A stretch of DNA of 64,000 nucleotides, from contig JAWWNJ010000146.1 in the NCBI GenBank assembly GCA_037176885.1, positions 186,001 through 250,000 on the forward strand, in the 5' to 3' direction. The position numbers and the translations under genes are program-made. Positions 9,958 to 22,867 of the stretch are shown one piece after another (positions within the stretch are counted from its first letter, which is position 1; each line of letters opens with the position of its first letter). The notes beneath the pieces were generated by a model. That model was not told the DNA's origin. It searched no databases and saw only the letters and a list, made by a program, of their open reading frames with translations. The DNA is from Favolaschia claudopus. Taxonomy: Eukaryota > Basidiomycota > Agaricomycetes > Agaricales > Mycenaceae.

Positions 9958-12900
9958 ATGGCCGGCTCCAGGTGGGATCCTACTTCCGTCAAGGTCCGTC
10001 AGGCTTTTGCTGCGCTTTAAGCTTTACTGCAATTCATTTCCGTGTCGTCAGGCTCTCTTTCGTCTCACTAGCCAGCGTTTGGGTCAGCTACAAGAGAAGA
10101 AGGACAGCAAGGCGTCTATAACACGCAGAGACATAGCCACATTATTACAACAAGGGAACGTCGGTCTTGCTCGAGCCAAGGCACAAAATCTAATACAAGA
10201 AGATGGTGTTATACCTTTATCAATGTCATACTCTAGCACTCAACAATGCTATTACAGTTGCCGGAGACTTGCTGGAAATCCTGGAGATGCACATTGGCGT
10301 GCTGCTGGAACACTTCGCCGAAATAGACCAGCAGTATGTCAATAGTCCGGTCGTCCTTGAAGCTGCGTCCAGCATAATTTACGCGGGAGGAACGCAAACG
10401 GAGTCCAAAGGTTATTCAGCCGCACGCCTACGCCAATCGCTTCTCTAATGATGCAGCTAGAACTGCAAACGGTCCGCGAAATCTTGGTTCAGAGACTGGG
10501 AGAGGATTTTGCACGGTCGGCGGTCTTGAATAGTGAGCATCACGTATCCAGTCGTGTTAGTGAACATGAGGCTTCAAGGTCGGTATATGTATGCGACTGA
10601 CGGCACATCTAGGTTGTCCACGCCCTTTCCGCCCCTTCACCAAGTGCCGCCAACCTCGATATGTACCTACTGAATATTGCGAAACTCTACGGAGTTCAAT
10701 GGATGCCTGAGCCCCGGCGGCAAGACATGTGCGCCATCCTCCGACTTCACGCTCTGTCGACTCATTTCATAGCAGTTTGGTTATCCTGTCAGAAATTCTC
10801 GATCCGCATGCATCTCCGGCGGTTGACTTGCCTCGGCTGCGCCAACTATGTGCACGGGGTATGCGTCCATGTACAGCGCAACAAATTCCACAATAACCTC
10901 AACACAGGTATTCCCGATGAACCACCATGGCTTCGGGGTCGTATCTGGAAGTAAGCGGGAAGCGAGCTCAAAACTCCCTTTTTGATATATTTTCCAGGTT
11001 ATTCTTTGGAACGTTACCCGTACTCAAAGAGTCATGGTCGCGTGAGGTTGCGCAACAGCGAGAGAGTTACTATGTATGTTCTTCCCTGTTCAATTTAGCA
11101 GAAACGTCCTAACAGTCCAACACAGGATCTTGTTCGACGATTGCTCAAACCGTTTTCTGACCTTCCACCGCCTACGAAACCCTTGGTACACCTCGACACC
11201 TCTCTGTTACATGTTTCGAAACAGCTCTCGCGCATTCCAATGAGCCTGTTGATTGGCCTCCAGGAAGAACCAGAACACCACTCACTTTGTCCGTTGGACG
11301 AGACTGCATCGGATGACCTCAGAATATCCTACGCTAATATCCTGGACACTCGGCTGAAGGAAATTCAAGACAGAGACAAGGATCCCAACTCAGCCCCGAT
11401 TCCCGAAATTCGTCTCGATACTCCCGAAATATCCATCTCGGCACCAGAGCCAGAAAGTCTTGCCAGTCGAAGACAGGTAATCCCACCAAAAACGCTGATT
11501 GTGTCCAATTCACACCATCCCGGTGATGCTCATCCAAGACACCTCTCTGCCTTGTTTCGCATACTCTACTTGCACTCCGTTATCAATCCCGGCAACCATT
11601 CTCCCCATCTTCCTGCCTTGCTCGTCCCTTTATATTCAGTTCTTAACCAAGAAGTCGAACTCGAAGATCAGTCACACATTGAAGGTATGCCGATATTTTA
11701 TTCCTGCTGTCTACATATTAACGGCCCCTAGCTGACACGTTCTGGCTATTCGAGGCAATGATTGGCGAGTTTGCTGAGTTGGAGGACGAAGAAGGCGGGA
11801 ATTTGTGGATGAGAAAGCTCGGGGAGCGCCTCACTTGGGCAGATCAGGAACTGGCTGAGAATCTGGTGCGCTTCGATATGTACAAATTCCTATAATAGCA
11901 CGGCTTATCACTTTGCAGCATGCGAAGGGTCTGGACCCTGCTCTGCCTCATTATTCTTAGTGGGGCAATTGGCTACATTCTCCGGATTTTCTGTACTGAC
12001 GCAATACTAGTCGCTGGCTTGCCCCCTTACTCACTCAAACTCTCCCCCTACCCTCCGTCCTTGTTGTTTGGGATGCCTTATTTTCATGCCCCATGCGAGA
12101 ACGGGACCGAACTCCCAAGCTCGAATATCTTCTTGACATCTGCACCGCTATGCTCATCCGGGCTCGCGCCGCACTCTTCCGGTGAGCCAGTTCCTACAGC
12201 CTTAGCATTCCAACGTCATAATGGTCCTCTCAGGTTGGGGAAAAGCGGTCAAAGATCGCCTAGTCTGTGGTCGGACGACAGTGGAGGCATGCCCCCTCCC
12301 TCGCCCCTGCGTGCCTGGGAGTTCGGTGATGCCTTCGTTGAGGGAATGTCATTACTCCAACTTTATCCTACCGAGGCAGCGGGCGGTATCGACAGGCTGC
12401 TACAGACTGCGTCCGATCTTGCTTTGCGCCGGCAAGAAGAGGCTAAACTCGCCAAACCCACTAATCTGACCCTAGGAGCTCGGTTGACAACCTCGATGTG
12501 GAGAGGCTTTACGAACCAAATGCCGTCTCCAGACGCCTCTCCACCCGATTCGGAACAGGAGGAAGAGGACGATGAGCAGAATGAAGCCGACGACAAACCA
12601 CAGGATATTGACGGGGGCCTGACTGCTCGCCTGACTACGACGATATGGAGAGGTATAACGAACAAGTCTGCCATGGAACCTCCTCCGACCCCCCTCACTC
12701 CCATTTCTCCCATGATGCCGCCTTCCCCAATACGATCACCCTGGCCATCCAGCAAAGATGAAATGTTGCAAAGTCAACCAGAGCGTGAAGCGACTCCAGT
12801 GGCGACTACTTTCTGGAATTATGCAGAAAAGCTGAAGGACTCTGATGCAGCCGCTACGATAGCCAAAGTGAGCAGTAACTGGCGTGCGCGCGCGTTGCTT

Positions 12901-14208
12901 GGCTCGTGGGGGCGGGATTCCAATCCATCTAGTGCGCCTCAAAGCCCGCGGATGGACCTTGCTCCTCAGGATGCATACGTTCGTCGTGCAGATGACGGCC
13001 GTCATCAATCGCTTCCGACCATGCATCAGCCCGAACAAATGTATTCTCCCCCAGCACGTCCTGCATTCTTTCGTCCCGTGCGAGATAGCTTCATGGGTCC
13101 ACCACCTTCACAGCCTCGTCCCGCTTCTCCTCCCACCAGCCCGCCGTGGTCTCCGCAATCGGAAGGCGGTTTTTTGAGTCGGAGCAGAAATCTGCAAGAT
13201 TCCTTTGCGGCTTTGACTGGGGCAGCGCGAGCGCCTCCTCCTACGGCCTCAAAATCAGGGCCACGCCCGCTGCTGCTCAATTCTGGTTCCTTGATGACCA
13301 CGCAGTCGCACAGCCGGCCTGGGTCGATATCAGAGGCCGCCGGTCAGTGGCAGCACGTACCTCGTGGACAAGGGCACAGTTTACATCGAGACTCGCAGTC
13401 ATCGGCTTCGTCATTGTCTCCCTTGGATGCTGCTGGGGGGCGTGGGTGGCGACCGAACCGGTCAGAGTTGAATCCAGACATGAATATACCCAGCCGCAAG
13501 GTGGCTTTGAATCGTAGATCTGTGTCTCCAATGGCGCCGATCTCACGAATACGACCAATGTCGGCATCTTCAACAAGCACTTCGCCAGAGAGGGGCATGA
13601 TGAGTCCTCCAACCAAACTACGCGTTGTGAGTGGTGAAGAAGACAACTCCACTAATGGTACAAAATTCCAAGAACCAACCAACATGCTTGGACTGTCAAT
13701 CGAGCCGGACGACACGATAGGTTCAGAGGTAACAACTCCCCAACCCAGAAGCCCGGATGCACCACCTAGGAGTCCACGCATCAGGTCAAAGCGCTATGCT
13801 TCCCGACCCGCCAACATCCGTACCAGTACTGGTGACCTCGCGGCCCCAAAAATCGTGGCAGAAAGTCAACAGTCAAGCCCGAGTTCCCTGAATGTTGATT
13901 GGCCAGAACAGGCCCAGGAGACCACGGCTACGACGCCAAGGGCGAGCACCTTTGACGATGCTTCTCCGGCGACTGGTGGGCGAGCACGTAAAACATCTGT
14001 CGACCAAGCGCGGAAGATGTCGGGCGATGGTCATGAACCGCGAGTTCGCAAGGTCTCAGGGGGCCCAAGACAGCGAAAGACGTCTTCCGGAACGATCAGA
14101 TCCACGGGGAAGAGCCATAGGGATAGTGCGGCTGAGGAAGGGGACGACGAAGGGGGATACGAGGATTTGTTGAGCGCCTACGAAAGTGAAGATGGGGCTC
14201 TGCGTTAA
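9958..14208 (+). CDS. Predicted IST1-TBC (TBC1D13-type) fusion protein
   Basis: The N-terminal part is an IST1 (DUF292) domain, a regulator of Vps4 in the ESCRT/multivesicular-body pathway. Its exons read MAGSRWDPTSVK, then SQRLGQLQEKKDSKASITRR and NVGLARAKAQNLIQED, then GDLLEILEMHIGVLLEHFAE, ending near LNIAKLYGVQWMPEPRRQD. A 44-bp intron at 10729-10772 then leads in frame into LPRLRQLC and IPDEPPWLRGRIWK, the start of a TBC1D13-like Rab-GAP domain. This domain continues through ADTFWLFEAMIGEFAELEDE, HAKGLDPALPHYS and RWLAPLLT to RARAALFR (about 12180). The remaining ~650 residues are Pro/Ser-rich and probably disordered, with two WRG(F/I)TN motifs. The TBC part has no in-frame ATG of its own near its beginning, which is the main argument for one fused gene. 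About ten introns. The TBC domain lacks the usual YxQ glutamine finger. Confidence 0.75.
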
Positions 14209-14249
14209 TTTATATATAATACATTTAGACCCTTCGCTATCAAGGGTGT

Positions 14250-14925
14250 TCATCCCTCATCGTATAGTAAGGCATTTACGCTTCGATATACTTCGAGGAG
14301 TATCTCGAAGTGGGGTAACAAGTTCTGATTCTAACGTCAATGTCAGGTATGGAGGTGGACTATGGATTTCACCTCGAATGCGACATGAACCTGGTAATCT
14401 CCGGACTCCGTCAGCTGAATAGCGGCCAGATAGTAGCGAACATTCCATCCGCTCAGTCCCTCATGAATGACAAACTCTTGCAGGGACGCGAAAGGAATGA
14501 AGCGACGCGCGATAAATAACGCAGGAAGCCCGGGAAGGCCCCGGTGCGTCTCCAGCTGGATTCCGTGGGAGGGAATGACCACCACCGACTCTTGGACGTT
14601 ATACTATTCAGATACTTGGACAGAAGGAAGTTGAACGCCAATACCAAAGAGCAGTTGTGAACAACATAAGTAAAATAGATAGGCAACGACGGCGAATAGT
14701 CCGCTCAATGCAACATGATCGTTATGAAACTGAGCTACACTTCAGAAAAGAGACATTGCGGAGGCAAGAACGCACCCGATGCCAAAGAACGGAGACAACA
14801 AGCGGGATGAGAGAATAATACCAGCTCCAGAGGCGCCCACTGCCGTCGCGAGCAAGGCGCCGGCTTTGTACACGATATTCTGTGTAGCCTGGACGCGGAA
14901 GGACGCGAAATTGGGGGGACACCAT
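14250..14925 (-). CDS. GPI15: GPI-GlcNAc transferase subunit PIG-H
   Basis: Subunit of the ER enzyme that transfers GlcNAc from UDP-GlcNAc to phosphatidylinositol, the first step of GPI-anchor synthesis. Four exons on the minus strand read in frame. The first begins MVSPQFRVLPRPGYTEYRVQ (ATG at 14925). The second holds hydrophobic segment HVALSGLFAVVAYLFYLCC. The third carries the PIG-H core ESVVVIPSHGIQLETHRGLP, then FIPFASLQEFVIHEGLSGW and VRYYLAAIQL. The last ends ILLEVYRSVNALLYDEG. Together about 185 residues, close to the family length. The gene converges with the IST1-TBC gene (41 bp between stops) and is divergent from the GH5 gene with about 195 bp between the starts. Confidence 0.85.
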
Positions 14926-15120
14926 TCATGGCGAGAGTTGATCGCTACAGTAACGTAATCGACGCTGCTTGTCTTCAACTCTCACTGCCAGGCTCAAGCA
15001 GCTCATATACCCTTCCCCCGTTCTCGCCCACGACCTCGCTGGCTCCAGACGCCTGTTCTGCACAAATTATAACAACACGCAGTAGGCAGCGCAACTCGCC
15101 TACCTTTCCTTCATATCGCC

Positions 15121-16759
15121 ATGCTCCCCTGCTATATCTTCGGTACTCTCATCATCTTGCGCGCCGTCTCCGGAACCTCAAACAAACATCAAACTTATAC
15201 CACCTGCAACTGTGGCGACAATCTGCAGGAGCTTCCCGTCGAACCGTTTCCTCCATTTGATAAACCAACATCCACTGTTATGCGCTATAGGACGCAGCAG
15301 TCTGTAAATCTCGGCTCTTGGTTTGTACACGAAAACTGGATGACGCCGTCCTTGTTTCAAGAGGCATCCGGGCACAAGGTTTCAGAACTAGACATTGCTT
15401 CGGGCTGGAACTGTACAGATTGTGCTCGCCAAGTCCTCGAATCACACTGGGATACCTTCATCACATATTCCGATTTCTCTTACCTATCAAGTATTGGCAT
15501 CAACACTGTTCGCCTTCCTATTGGATATTGGAGCTTGGGTCCCAGCTTTTGTCAAGGCAGCACACCCTTCTCATCCTACGCCGACGTTTATACCAACTCT
15601 TGGGCGTTTGTCGTCCGTGCTATCAATATGGCTGCCGAGGTTGGAATAGGCGTCCTGGTCGATTTGCATGGTGCTGTTGGAAGTCAGAATGGGCAACCTC
15701 ACTCAGGCATCTCTGACGGGCACACTGGACTCTTCAATGACGAAACAAACGCGGAGAAGACTTTGGCTGTTCTCACTTTTCTCACCGAGCAACTCTCCAC
15801 CGTTACGAACGTCGTCGGCATTCAAATTCTGAATGAACCCAAGAATGGACCTGAGCTCACTGGCTTCTGTGAGCACCGATCTGTTTCTATCCGAGACTTG
15901 GCTCATAGAAGCAGATAGTAGAGCAATCTCTACTTTGAGACAAATCCCCGGCGCTCAAAACTTTCCTTTCTACCTTCACGACGGCTTCGATCTCGAGGAG
16001 TTCAGTGACTTTGTGGCAAACAGGACCGATTTCGTTGTTCAAGATCACGTTCGTCCCCGTCTGGGCCGGCCGATACTCGCTAATGCAATTTCCAAATAGC
16101 ATTCGTACTTCGTGTTCACACCCCAGGATGAAAAAAAGCTTGCATCAGAACACACGAAAGATATTCAATCCCGGATCGCCGACGAACTAGCCAAAGCCTC
16201 CGCCAATCAGCATCGGAACCTCGTCGTCGATGAATGGTCTTGTGCTCTCACAACGCAAAGCTTGTCTCGAGAGTCCGACCAAAAGACGGCTCGCCAGAAC
16301 TTTTGCATGGCACAACTGAATACATACTCAAACGCTACTGCAGGTTGGAGTTTCTGGGCATACAAAACGGAGAACTGCGACAACAATTTCGATTGGTGTT
16401 TCACTGCTGCTGTTGGCGACATCCTTCCGTCTGATTTCTCCGATTTCTCGGGTTGCAACTCGCAAAGCTCATCAAGTGGGAAGGTCAAGGATCGAGGCTT
16501 GGACTCGGCCAGCCAGCGCGCTAGACGAGACTCGCACAATACGACCGGGGAACAGCGATCGCACGACCGAGGATATACTGACGGTTTTGCTGCCGCTGAA
16601 TTCTTTTGCTACTATGGGTCGCGACTTGGGTTCATTGGTCAATACATCGACGACACCATCCAAGGTCTTGGTCCCCAAGTCATTGCACCCGGGACCGAAT
16701 CGTATTACCGGACGGCGTTTACTCGGGGTCTCGCAGATGGGGGGGCTAGCAACAGCTGA
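15121..16759 (+). CDS. Secreted GH5 exo-beta-1,3-glucanase-like glycoside hydrolase
   Basis: Probably cleaves beta-1,3-glucan of the cell wall. An N-terminal signal peptide (MLPCYIFGTLIILRAVSG) directs it to the secretory path. The catalytic domain shows SVNLGSWFVHENWM, INTVRLPIGYWSLG and VLVDLHGAVGSQNGQPHSG. The acid/base Glu is in IQILNEPKN and the nucleophile Glu in VVDEWSCAL. Two introns are inferred, near 15871-15914 (GTGAGC..GAAG) and 16048-16098 (between QDH and HSYFVFTPQD). After the catalytic domain there is a charged linker and then a conserved-looking tail of about 60 residues (GYTDGFAAAEFF, LGFIGQYIDDTI, SYYRTAFTRGLADG) of unknown role. Family certain; substrate inferred. Confidence 0.88.
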
Positions 16760-16908
16760 GCATAATACATCCTACTGAGAATCCACATACCATTGCAATA
16801 AGTTAGCCTTTGTATATCCGTTTCCTGTACCACAAATCTGCTATATCCGGGACATCGGCCCGTGCCACGTTATTCGCTTTTGGATTTGACCTCTTTCGAC
16901 GTCAGACA

Positions 16909-18377
16909 ATGTTCAGCAGTCTTCGCCATTATGCGAGGCTCTTACTTTTTGACTCGCGGTACTTCTGGTGGCTCGCGTCGTTGGCCATCTTGGGCGATTT
17001 CTTGCTCTCTCAACTCATAATTCGATTCGTTCCATGTCCGTCCACTTGTCGACTCCCAGCAACCGAAAATGAACCTTTGTAGACACAGAAATTGACTGGG
17101 AGACCTACATGGTCCAGACAGAGGTCTACTTGAAGGGGGAGTTTGACTATTCACAAATAACGGGACCAACAGGACCGCTGGTGTGAGTCGACAGATTTGC
17201 TTTTTTTCGTCCATTCACTCACAACACTCAGCTATCCCGCCGGTCATTTGCGCATTCACCAGCTTCTCCATATACTTACGGATGCGGGAAAAAACATCCA
17301 GTTGGCTCAGCAAATATACGGTGTTCTTTACATTGCCTGCCTTACACTGACCTGCACCATCTACTGGCTGGCGGGGGGTGTCCCTAACTGGATTGTCCTG
17401 CTTTTGCCTCTCAGCAAGCGTCTCCATTCCATATATGTTTTAAGACTATTCAACGATTGCTGGGCCGTGATGTTCGTTCAAGCCGCTGTAGTGGCCTATC
17501 AGACTGGTTATGATGACATTGGGACGCTGCTGTTCAGGTAGGCAGGCAATCTCACGAGCCATAAACGCGTTGACGGTGAATATATAGCGCTGCGTTGTCC
17601 GTTAAAATGTCTATCCTGCTCTATATGCCAGCTCTGCTCGTGTTTCTATTCCGACGCCATGGACCGCTTTCTCTCTTCCGCCATCTGATCACACTGGTCG
17701 CATCCAACGCTCTTCTTGCCTTGCCGTTTCTCGAAAAAGACTACTGGGCATATTTGCGTTCCGCATTCGACCTGTCACGAGTCTTCCTGTTCAAATGGAC
17801 TGTGAATTGGAGAATGCTTGGTGAAGAGATGTTCCTCAATCCGCGATGGGCGAATGGCCTGCTCCTAGGACACGTTTCTTGCTTGGCTGCGTTTGGAATT
17901 TTCGTTTGGTTCAAGATGAATAATGGAGTATGGACTGTGCTAAAACGTGCTCTGAAAAGTCCCGAACTCCCTGCCAGTTATGCACCCGTAACAGCAGATT
18001 GTGAATATTTTTCTTCTTTCTTCAGAACTAGTTTCCTCAACTCCATGTCAGACATTGCAACAGTGTTTTTTACCGCAAACCTGATAGGCATCCTGTTTGC
18101 TCGCTCGCTTCACTACCAGTTCTACTCCTGGTACGCGCAGCAACTCCCGTTCTTAGCTTGGAGAACTCGGTACCCTGTCATTGCAAAGTGAGTGGGATTT
18201 AACATGTCTTACACTGTCTGCACTGTCTGATCTTCTCGTAGAATTGCTCTCTTGGCAGCAATCGAGTATTCGTGGAATGTCTTCCCGTCTACATCGATAT
18301 CCTCCACAGTTCTTCTCGTCGCTAATTCGCTGCTTCTTGCAGGGATATGGACAGGTTATCCTAATGGAATCCAATAA
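16909..18377 (+). CDS. ALG3: Dol-P-Man:Man5GlcNAc2-PP-Dol alpha-1,3-mannosyltransferase
   Basis: ER membrane enzyme that adds the first luminal mannose to the dolichol-linked N-glycan precursor. Five exons joined by ~45-60-bp introns give a polytopic protein with the ALG3 signatures [72 protein letters not shown] and [18 protein letters not shown]. The ATG at 16909 ([12 protein letters not shown]) precedes the first membrane helix; the end is at GYPNGIQ, 18377. It converges with TRS130, with only 41 bp between stop codons. Confidence 0.93.
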
Positions 18378-18418
18378 TTTATTAATTTAAGTTAATGTCG
18401 CGCTGAGCTTGTACATGA

Positions 18419-21400
18419 CTATCCCGAACCCATTCCCAGTACAAACGTGCTCCTGCCTCCGCGAGGGAGTACCAGTACCTTCTCAGCACCGTGGACCTGA
18501 TACGTCTCGGTATTTGGGATGGCCATCGAACCCATCGTTACTTCCCCGGCAAGAGGCAGCGCAGTGACGGAAATCTTGGGAAGAACGAGTTCCCCATGGT
18601 GTAGCGCAATCAAAGTCAGTGGCACACTATAGGTGGCATTGTCCTGAACAAAGTCAGTCCCAGTGCTACCAAGAGAAAGGGAGCAACCACCTTCGCTGCA
18701 AAATCACCCCTTTTCCTTCCGCTCACCAGCCATTCACGTACCATTTCTTCGACATCGAATCGCATCATGTAGGCACGCTGAGTATCGTTGACACTCGAAC
18801 CCCAATGGAACGATGTATGCACAGTGAGAAGGGCAGGAATTGGTTGTCCCGCATAAAGTGATGGTGTGTGTTCAGACCCTATCGGGACGGGAGAAGTGGG
18901 AGGCAATAGGCGGATACCAGCTGCAGCAACAATCTGAAGCAAGGTCAAAGTGAACGAGATATGGCAACAAAATTCACCCACATTCATATACGGGACATCG
19001 ACGGGAATTATGATTTCTCGCCATTTACCTTTGGGAGGATGAGGATGTCGGTGTTCATGCAAGGACTAACGGAAGCATCAATGACGAAACTCGTTGCTTC
19101 ACTAAGGGCGCAAACCTGTATCACCCGCTTTAGAGGCTCGTCAGCCTCTCCAAGCTCACCAAAGACATCAGGGACGTTGAGCTCTCCTGAGACCCCATAC
19201 ATCTCTACCCATGCACTGTCTTGCTCTAATGCTTCCACAAGTTTGTTGATTAGCTCGACCCTTTCTCCTAGCACATCAGCAGACTGCGCCAAAACCTGGT
19301 CAACTGAGGTCTCGATCAAAGCCTCCACTTCTGCAGAAGGATTGAGCATATTTCGGGACACTGAAGCACAACTCTTACCTTCTCGCAGCATGCGATAGCT
19401 GATGCGAAATTTGAGAGACTCTCCCACTGCGTACATGTTAGAAGACATCAAGGAGGACGATTTCACCGCCAACCTGGGCCATTCGCAGAATCCAAATAGA
19501 ACAAGAAATTCGCAGGTTGTGCCGGAGTGACCGTCTGGAATCATCATTAGGGCGGGGACCTAGACCACTGAAAAAGCAGACCGTACCACAACACTTCTCG
19601 CTTGGGGCGAACAGGCTACAACTTTCAAACCATCCAAACCACCGTCGGGAAATTGTAGTTGGGCATCCGAAATTCGGACATGTTGGTGACTTGTAGTGGA
19701 AACAGTGAACTTGGAGAAGAGTCTGGTATGAATGAGTCATTGCATGGAGATGATCTAGCGACACCAACCGATTGCCACGGAAAAAGTCTTGCACGTTAAC
19801 GGAGATAGGCAGTGTAGTTGCCACGACTCTTGCGAGATGCAAAGTTCGTGTGATACTGGGCTCCGCGACGGTTATATATTCCACTTCGACATCGACTTTC
19901 TGAAGAAAATTAACATATTAAAGAAGGTCAAAAACGGACTCACTATGGCATGGAAAGCCGAAGCATCAGAGTACGGAATCAAAAACTCGAGGTGACTAGC
20001 TTCTGACAGGTTCAGAACTGAGATGGAGGAGTCATCCGCTTGGAGCGTGTCTTGGTCAGTATTCCCTGTAAAAGTCAAGTATGAACTAGGTCAGAGAAGG
20101 GTCAGAAATACCATCGGTGAGGGCGACTTGAGAGTAGCGGAATGTTACCGAGGGTACATGGAATTTGATGGACGCTTTGGAGATATTGTTCCTTCCGGTT
20201 GACACAGCGACGAGGAGCGATGACGGCCTCCCAAGCTCGACTTTGGGGCATATTCAGAGGAGAGCGAGCTATCTGACGCGTAATCACTCACTCGAGTTTG
20301 GCTGCTGAAGACGAACATCCATGGCCAAGAGGTCACGAGGTATTCGCACTAACGCAACACTACTTCGACGGCTGAGAGCCTTTCGGCCAGGTACAGGCTT
20401 CTTGTGCGCCCACTGTAGAACAAGGTGCGATATTCGAGCCTCCGTGCTGTCTAGAATATATGTACCGGCCGAGGAGGTCTGTGAATGGATCAGTAAGCTA
20501 TATAAGAACGGCTTCATGTTTCGCACTGGACAAAAAAGGGTGGCCTGAGTTTTCCCGGGAGTGACGCCATCGATGTGCGCTGAAAACCTCAACCTCTCCG
20601 AATCCCGTCCTACTAGTGACGCCACGACTTCATCAATAGGTACAACCTTGGCGTTTTGTGAGTGAACTAGACAATAAAAAGAGAAAATCACGTTACACAA
20701 GGGAGGTTATTGTGGATTACAACGTCAAGGAACGATCCATCCTTGTCGCCAGCGAGTTTAGCGGCTGAAGCCACTTTTATTGAAATAGCAGGGTGTTCAG
20801 GGTGGGACAAATCTGAGAATTAACGTTAGCTCGCGCTCTGCCAGCAAACTAATGCCCTACCGGATTCAAGCACGGTAGCTGAGTCCCTCATTGATTGTAC
20901 TAGACGAGAAACATACTCGACCCGATCGTCCTCGTGCATCAGCAGATCCAGTCCCACAGTATCGACGAAGGTCTTCAGAAATGAAAGTAAGATGTGAATC
21001 CATTCCCTGTCCCTGGTTTTGTCCAGCTCTGCGTGCGTGTCCAAAGCGAGAGACAACATCAACGACTCCAATGAAGTCCACATATGTGGTGCATAGTGAG
21101 CAGGGAGGGACGTATAGGTTGTCAAGGCGGCCGCTAATCGTCCACGGTGCCTGCCAATCGTCAGTCAATAAGGAACTTGGTATAAGGCGAGCTCCTTACA
21201 CATCAAGCGCAGCCAAACTTCCATGCAGTTTCAAGGCGAATTTCCGTCGGCCAGCTTTGGCATACATGTCAATGGCTCGATTTGTTATGCCGACGTAAAT
21301 GTCGTAAAAGGCGTCGCTGGTCTGGAGGCACTGCAAAATGTCTGCACTCGATATTTTTTTGTCGGAAGTGGCAGAACCCGAAGATGACGGCGGATGGTGA

Positions 21401-22867
21401 GAATTGGAGAAGGGCGGACGGACAGGAAGGTGTCCTATTTTGACGCCAATAACATCCAGCTGAGGAAACTTAGATGAGCAATTGTCAACATGATGAACAT
21501 ACCTGATGACGAGCCAGTTCCAGTAGTTCACCCTTTCCAGCATTGAAAGTGCTGAGCATGGCGCCTTGCAAATTGAGGGCGGCAGCCCAAGTATCACATT
21601 GATCGACGACACTGAGGGCTGAAGAATAGATCCATGATTCGACAAAGTATTCAGGCAGGGTCTAAGGGAATGAGCGTCGCCAATATCTAGGACGGGCAAC
21701 GCACCTCGACTTCAGATAATCGGCGTCCAAACGCCCCAAGAAATGCGGCAGCTTTTTTGCTGACTTCATTGATTCGACCATCAATTTTAGCCAAGAGCGA
21801 ACATTGCCGAGCGAGGAGGTATATTCGAAAATCAAACACGGATATGGTGTTGGCAAGAATCAGGTCCCGGTACGGTTTCTTGGAGATGGAGAGCAGAGGG
21901 GACGAATCGTCGTTGGGAGTCGGAGTAATGAGGGAGCCGAACCAGGAGAGATTTTTCTCCTTGAGGACCTGATAAAACGAGGCCTCCAGCTCATCATACT
22001 GAACGAGGGCGTCTTCAAACAGATTGACCCCTTGGAAGGAGCCCGCAAGGCTTTCCTGCCGAACAGAGATGACACGACGCACGCGAACAATGACAAGAGG
22101 GCCCACCTTGAGAGTGAAAAAGGTGCAGAAATTCCAGCCGGGCATTTGCCTCTGACTTTCCGATCGCTTGACTTCGTCCTCCCTTTGTGAGATGGCAGAG
22201 TCAAACGAACTCAATAATCCATCCTTGAGTTTGTTGAGGAATTCTGCCCACACTGCGGGGTTTTGGGATCCAGCATTCCACGCCAGTTGTACGCATCTGT
22301 TGGAGTGATAAGGTGATGAAGATTGAGGAGCGTAAGACTCACCTATCTCTGCGGTCTGTGTTGAAATCACCCTTCAGCTTGTCTAACACAGAACCCTTCA
22401 ACTGGAAGAAGTTTCCGCCCTGTGTTCGTGCATCTGGTCGGACAACGTGGAGGATGAGCCACTCTTGATTCTTCCGCGACGAAACGACAGCGTGCCAATC
22501 TTTGACCTGACGCTTTATGGTGGTTTTGTAGGTCTCGAGGTCGGCATCCTGGTAGAGTTAAGCTCTCTGCAATGGTTTGTGGATACACGTTAGATACCTC
22601 GCAAGTCACAAGGTACATATTGAGGAAAGGCTTTTCAAGAAGAGTAGCCGGAACCTGAGATGCGTGCTCATCGCGCAAAGGATTCGAGTGGAACAAGGGA
22701 AATGTCAAGTTCTTGGATCGTTCGAATTGGTCGAGACACCGACTTCCAGTGGATGTTGCGTAGTGGAAGTTGGGCAAGAGTGCAGTGTGTATCTGGTCCC
22801 AGCTTCCAGAGGATAGAAATGCCTGTGCCCCGGAATAGGAAACGAGCACGCGTTGGGCAGGTGCCAT
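18419..22867 (-). CDS. TRS130: TRAPPII complex subunit Trs130/TRAPPC10
   Basis: Large subunit of the TRAPPII tethering complex, the exchange factor for Ypt31/32 (Rab11-type) GTPases at the late Golgi. The N-terminal exon reads MAPAQRVLVSYSGAQAFLSS and continues with ALLAQLPLRNIHWKSV-like frame changes (near 22740-22780), LVPLESFARDEHASQVPATL, then WNFCTFFTLK, LFEDALVQYDELEASFYQVL, KKPYRDLILANTISVFDFRI and YLLARQCSLLAKIDGRINEV. The C-terminus (18421-18600) has PLTLIALHHGELVLPKISVT, MGSMAIPNTETYQVHGAEK and LPRGGRSTFVLGM, which match the family's closing domain. The gene spans 4.4 kb with many short introns on the minus strand. The exons in the middle (19000-21200) are less conserved and their borders were not resolved individually. 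Confidence 0.85.

Noticed and set aside
11920..12180. ATG and hydrophobic start (MRRVWTLLCLIILS) of a long frame
   Set aside because: It is out of frame with the TBC exons HAKGLDPALPHYS and RWLAPLLT in the same DNA; only the later part of that frame, after the intron at about 12181, is coding.
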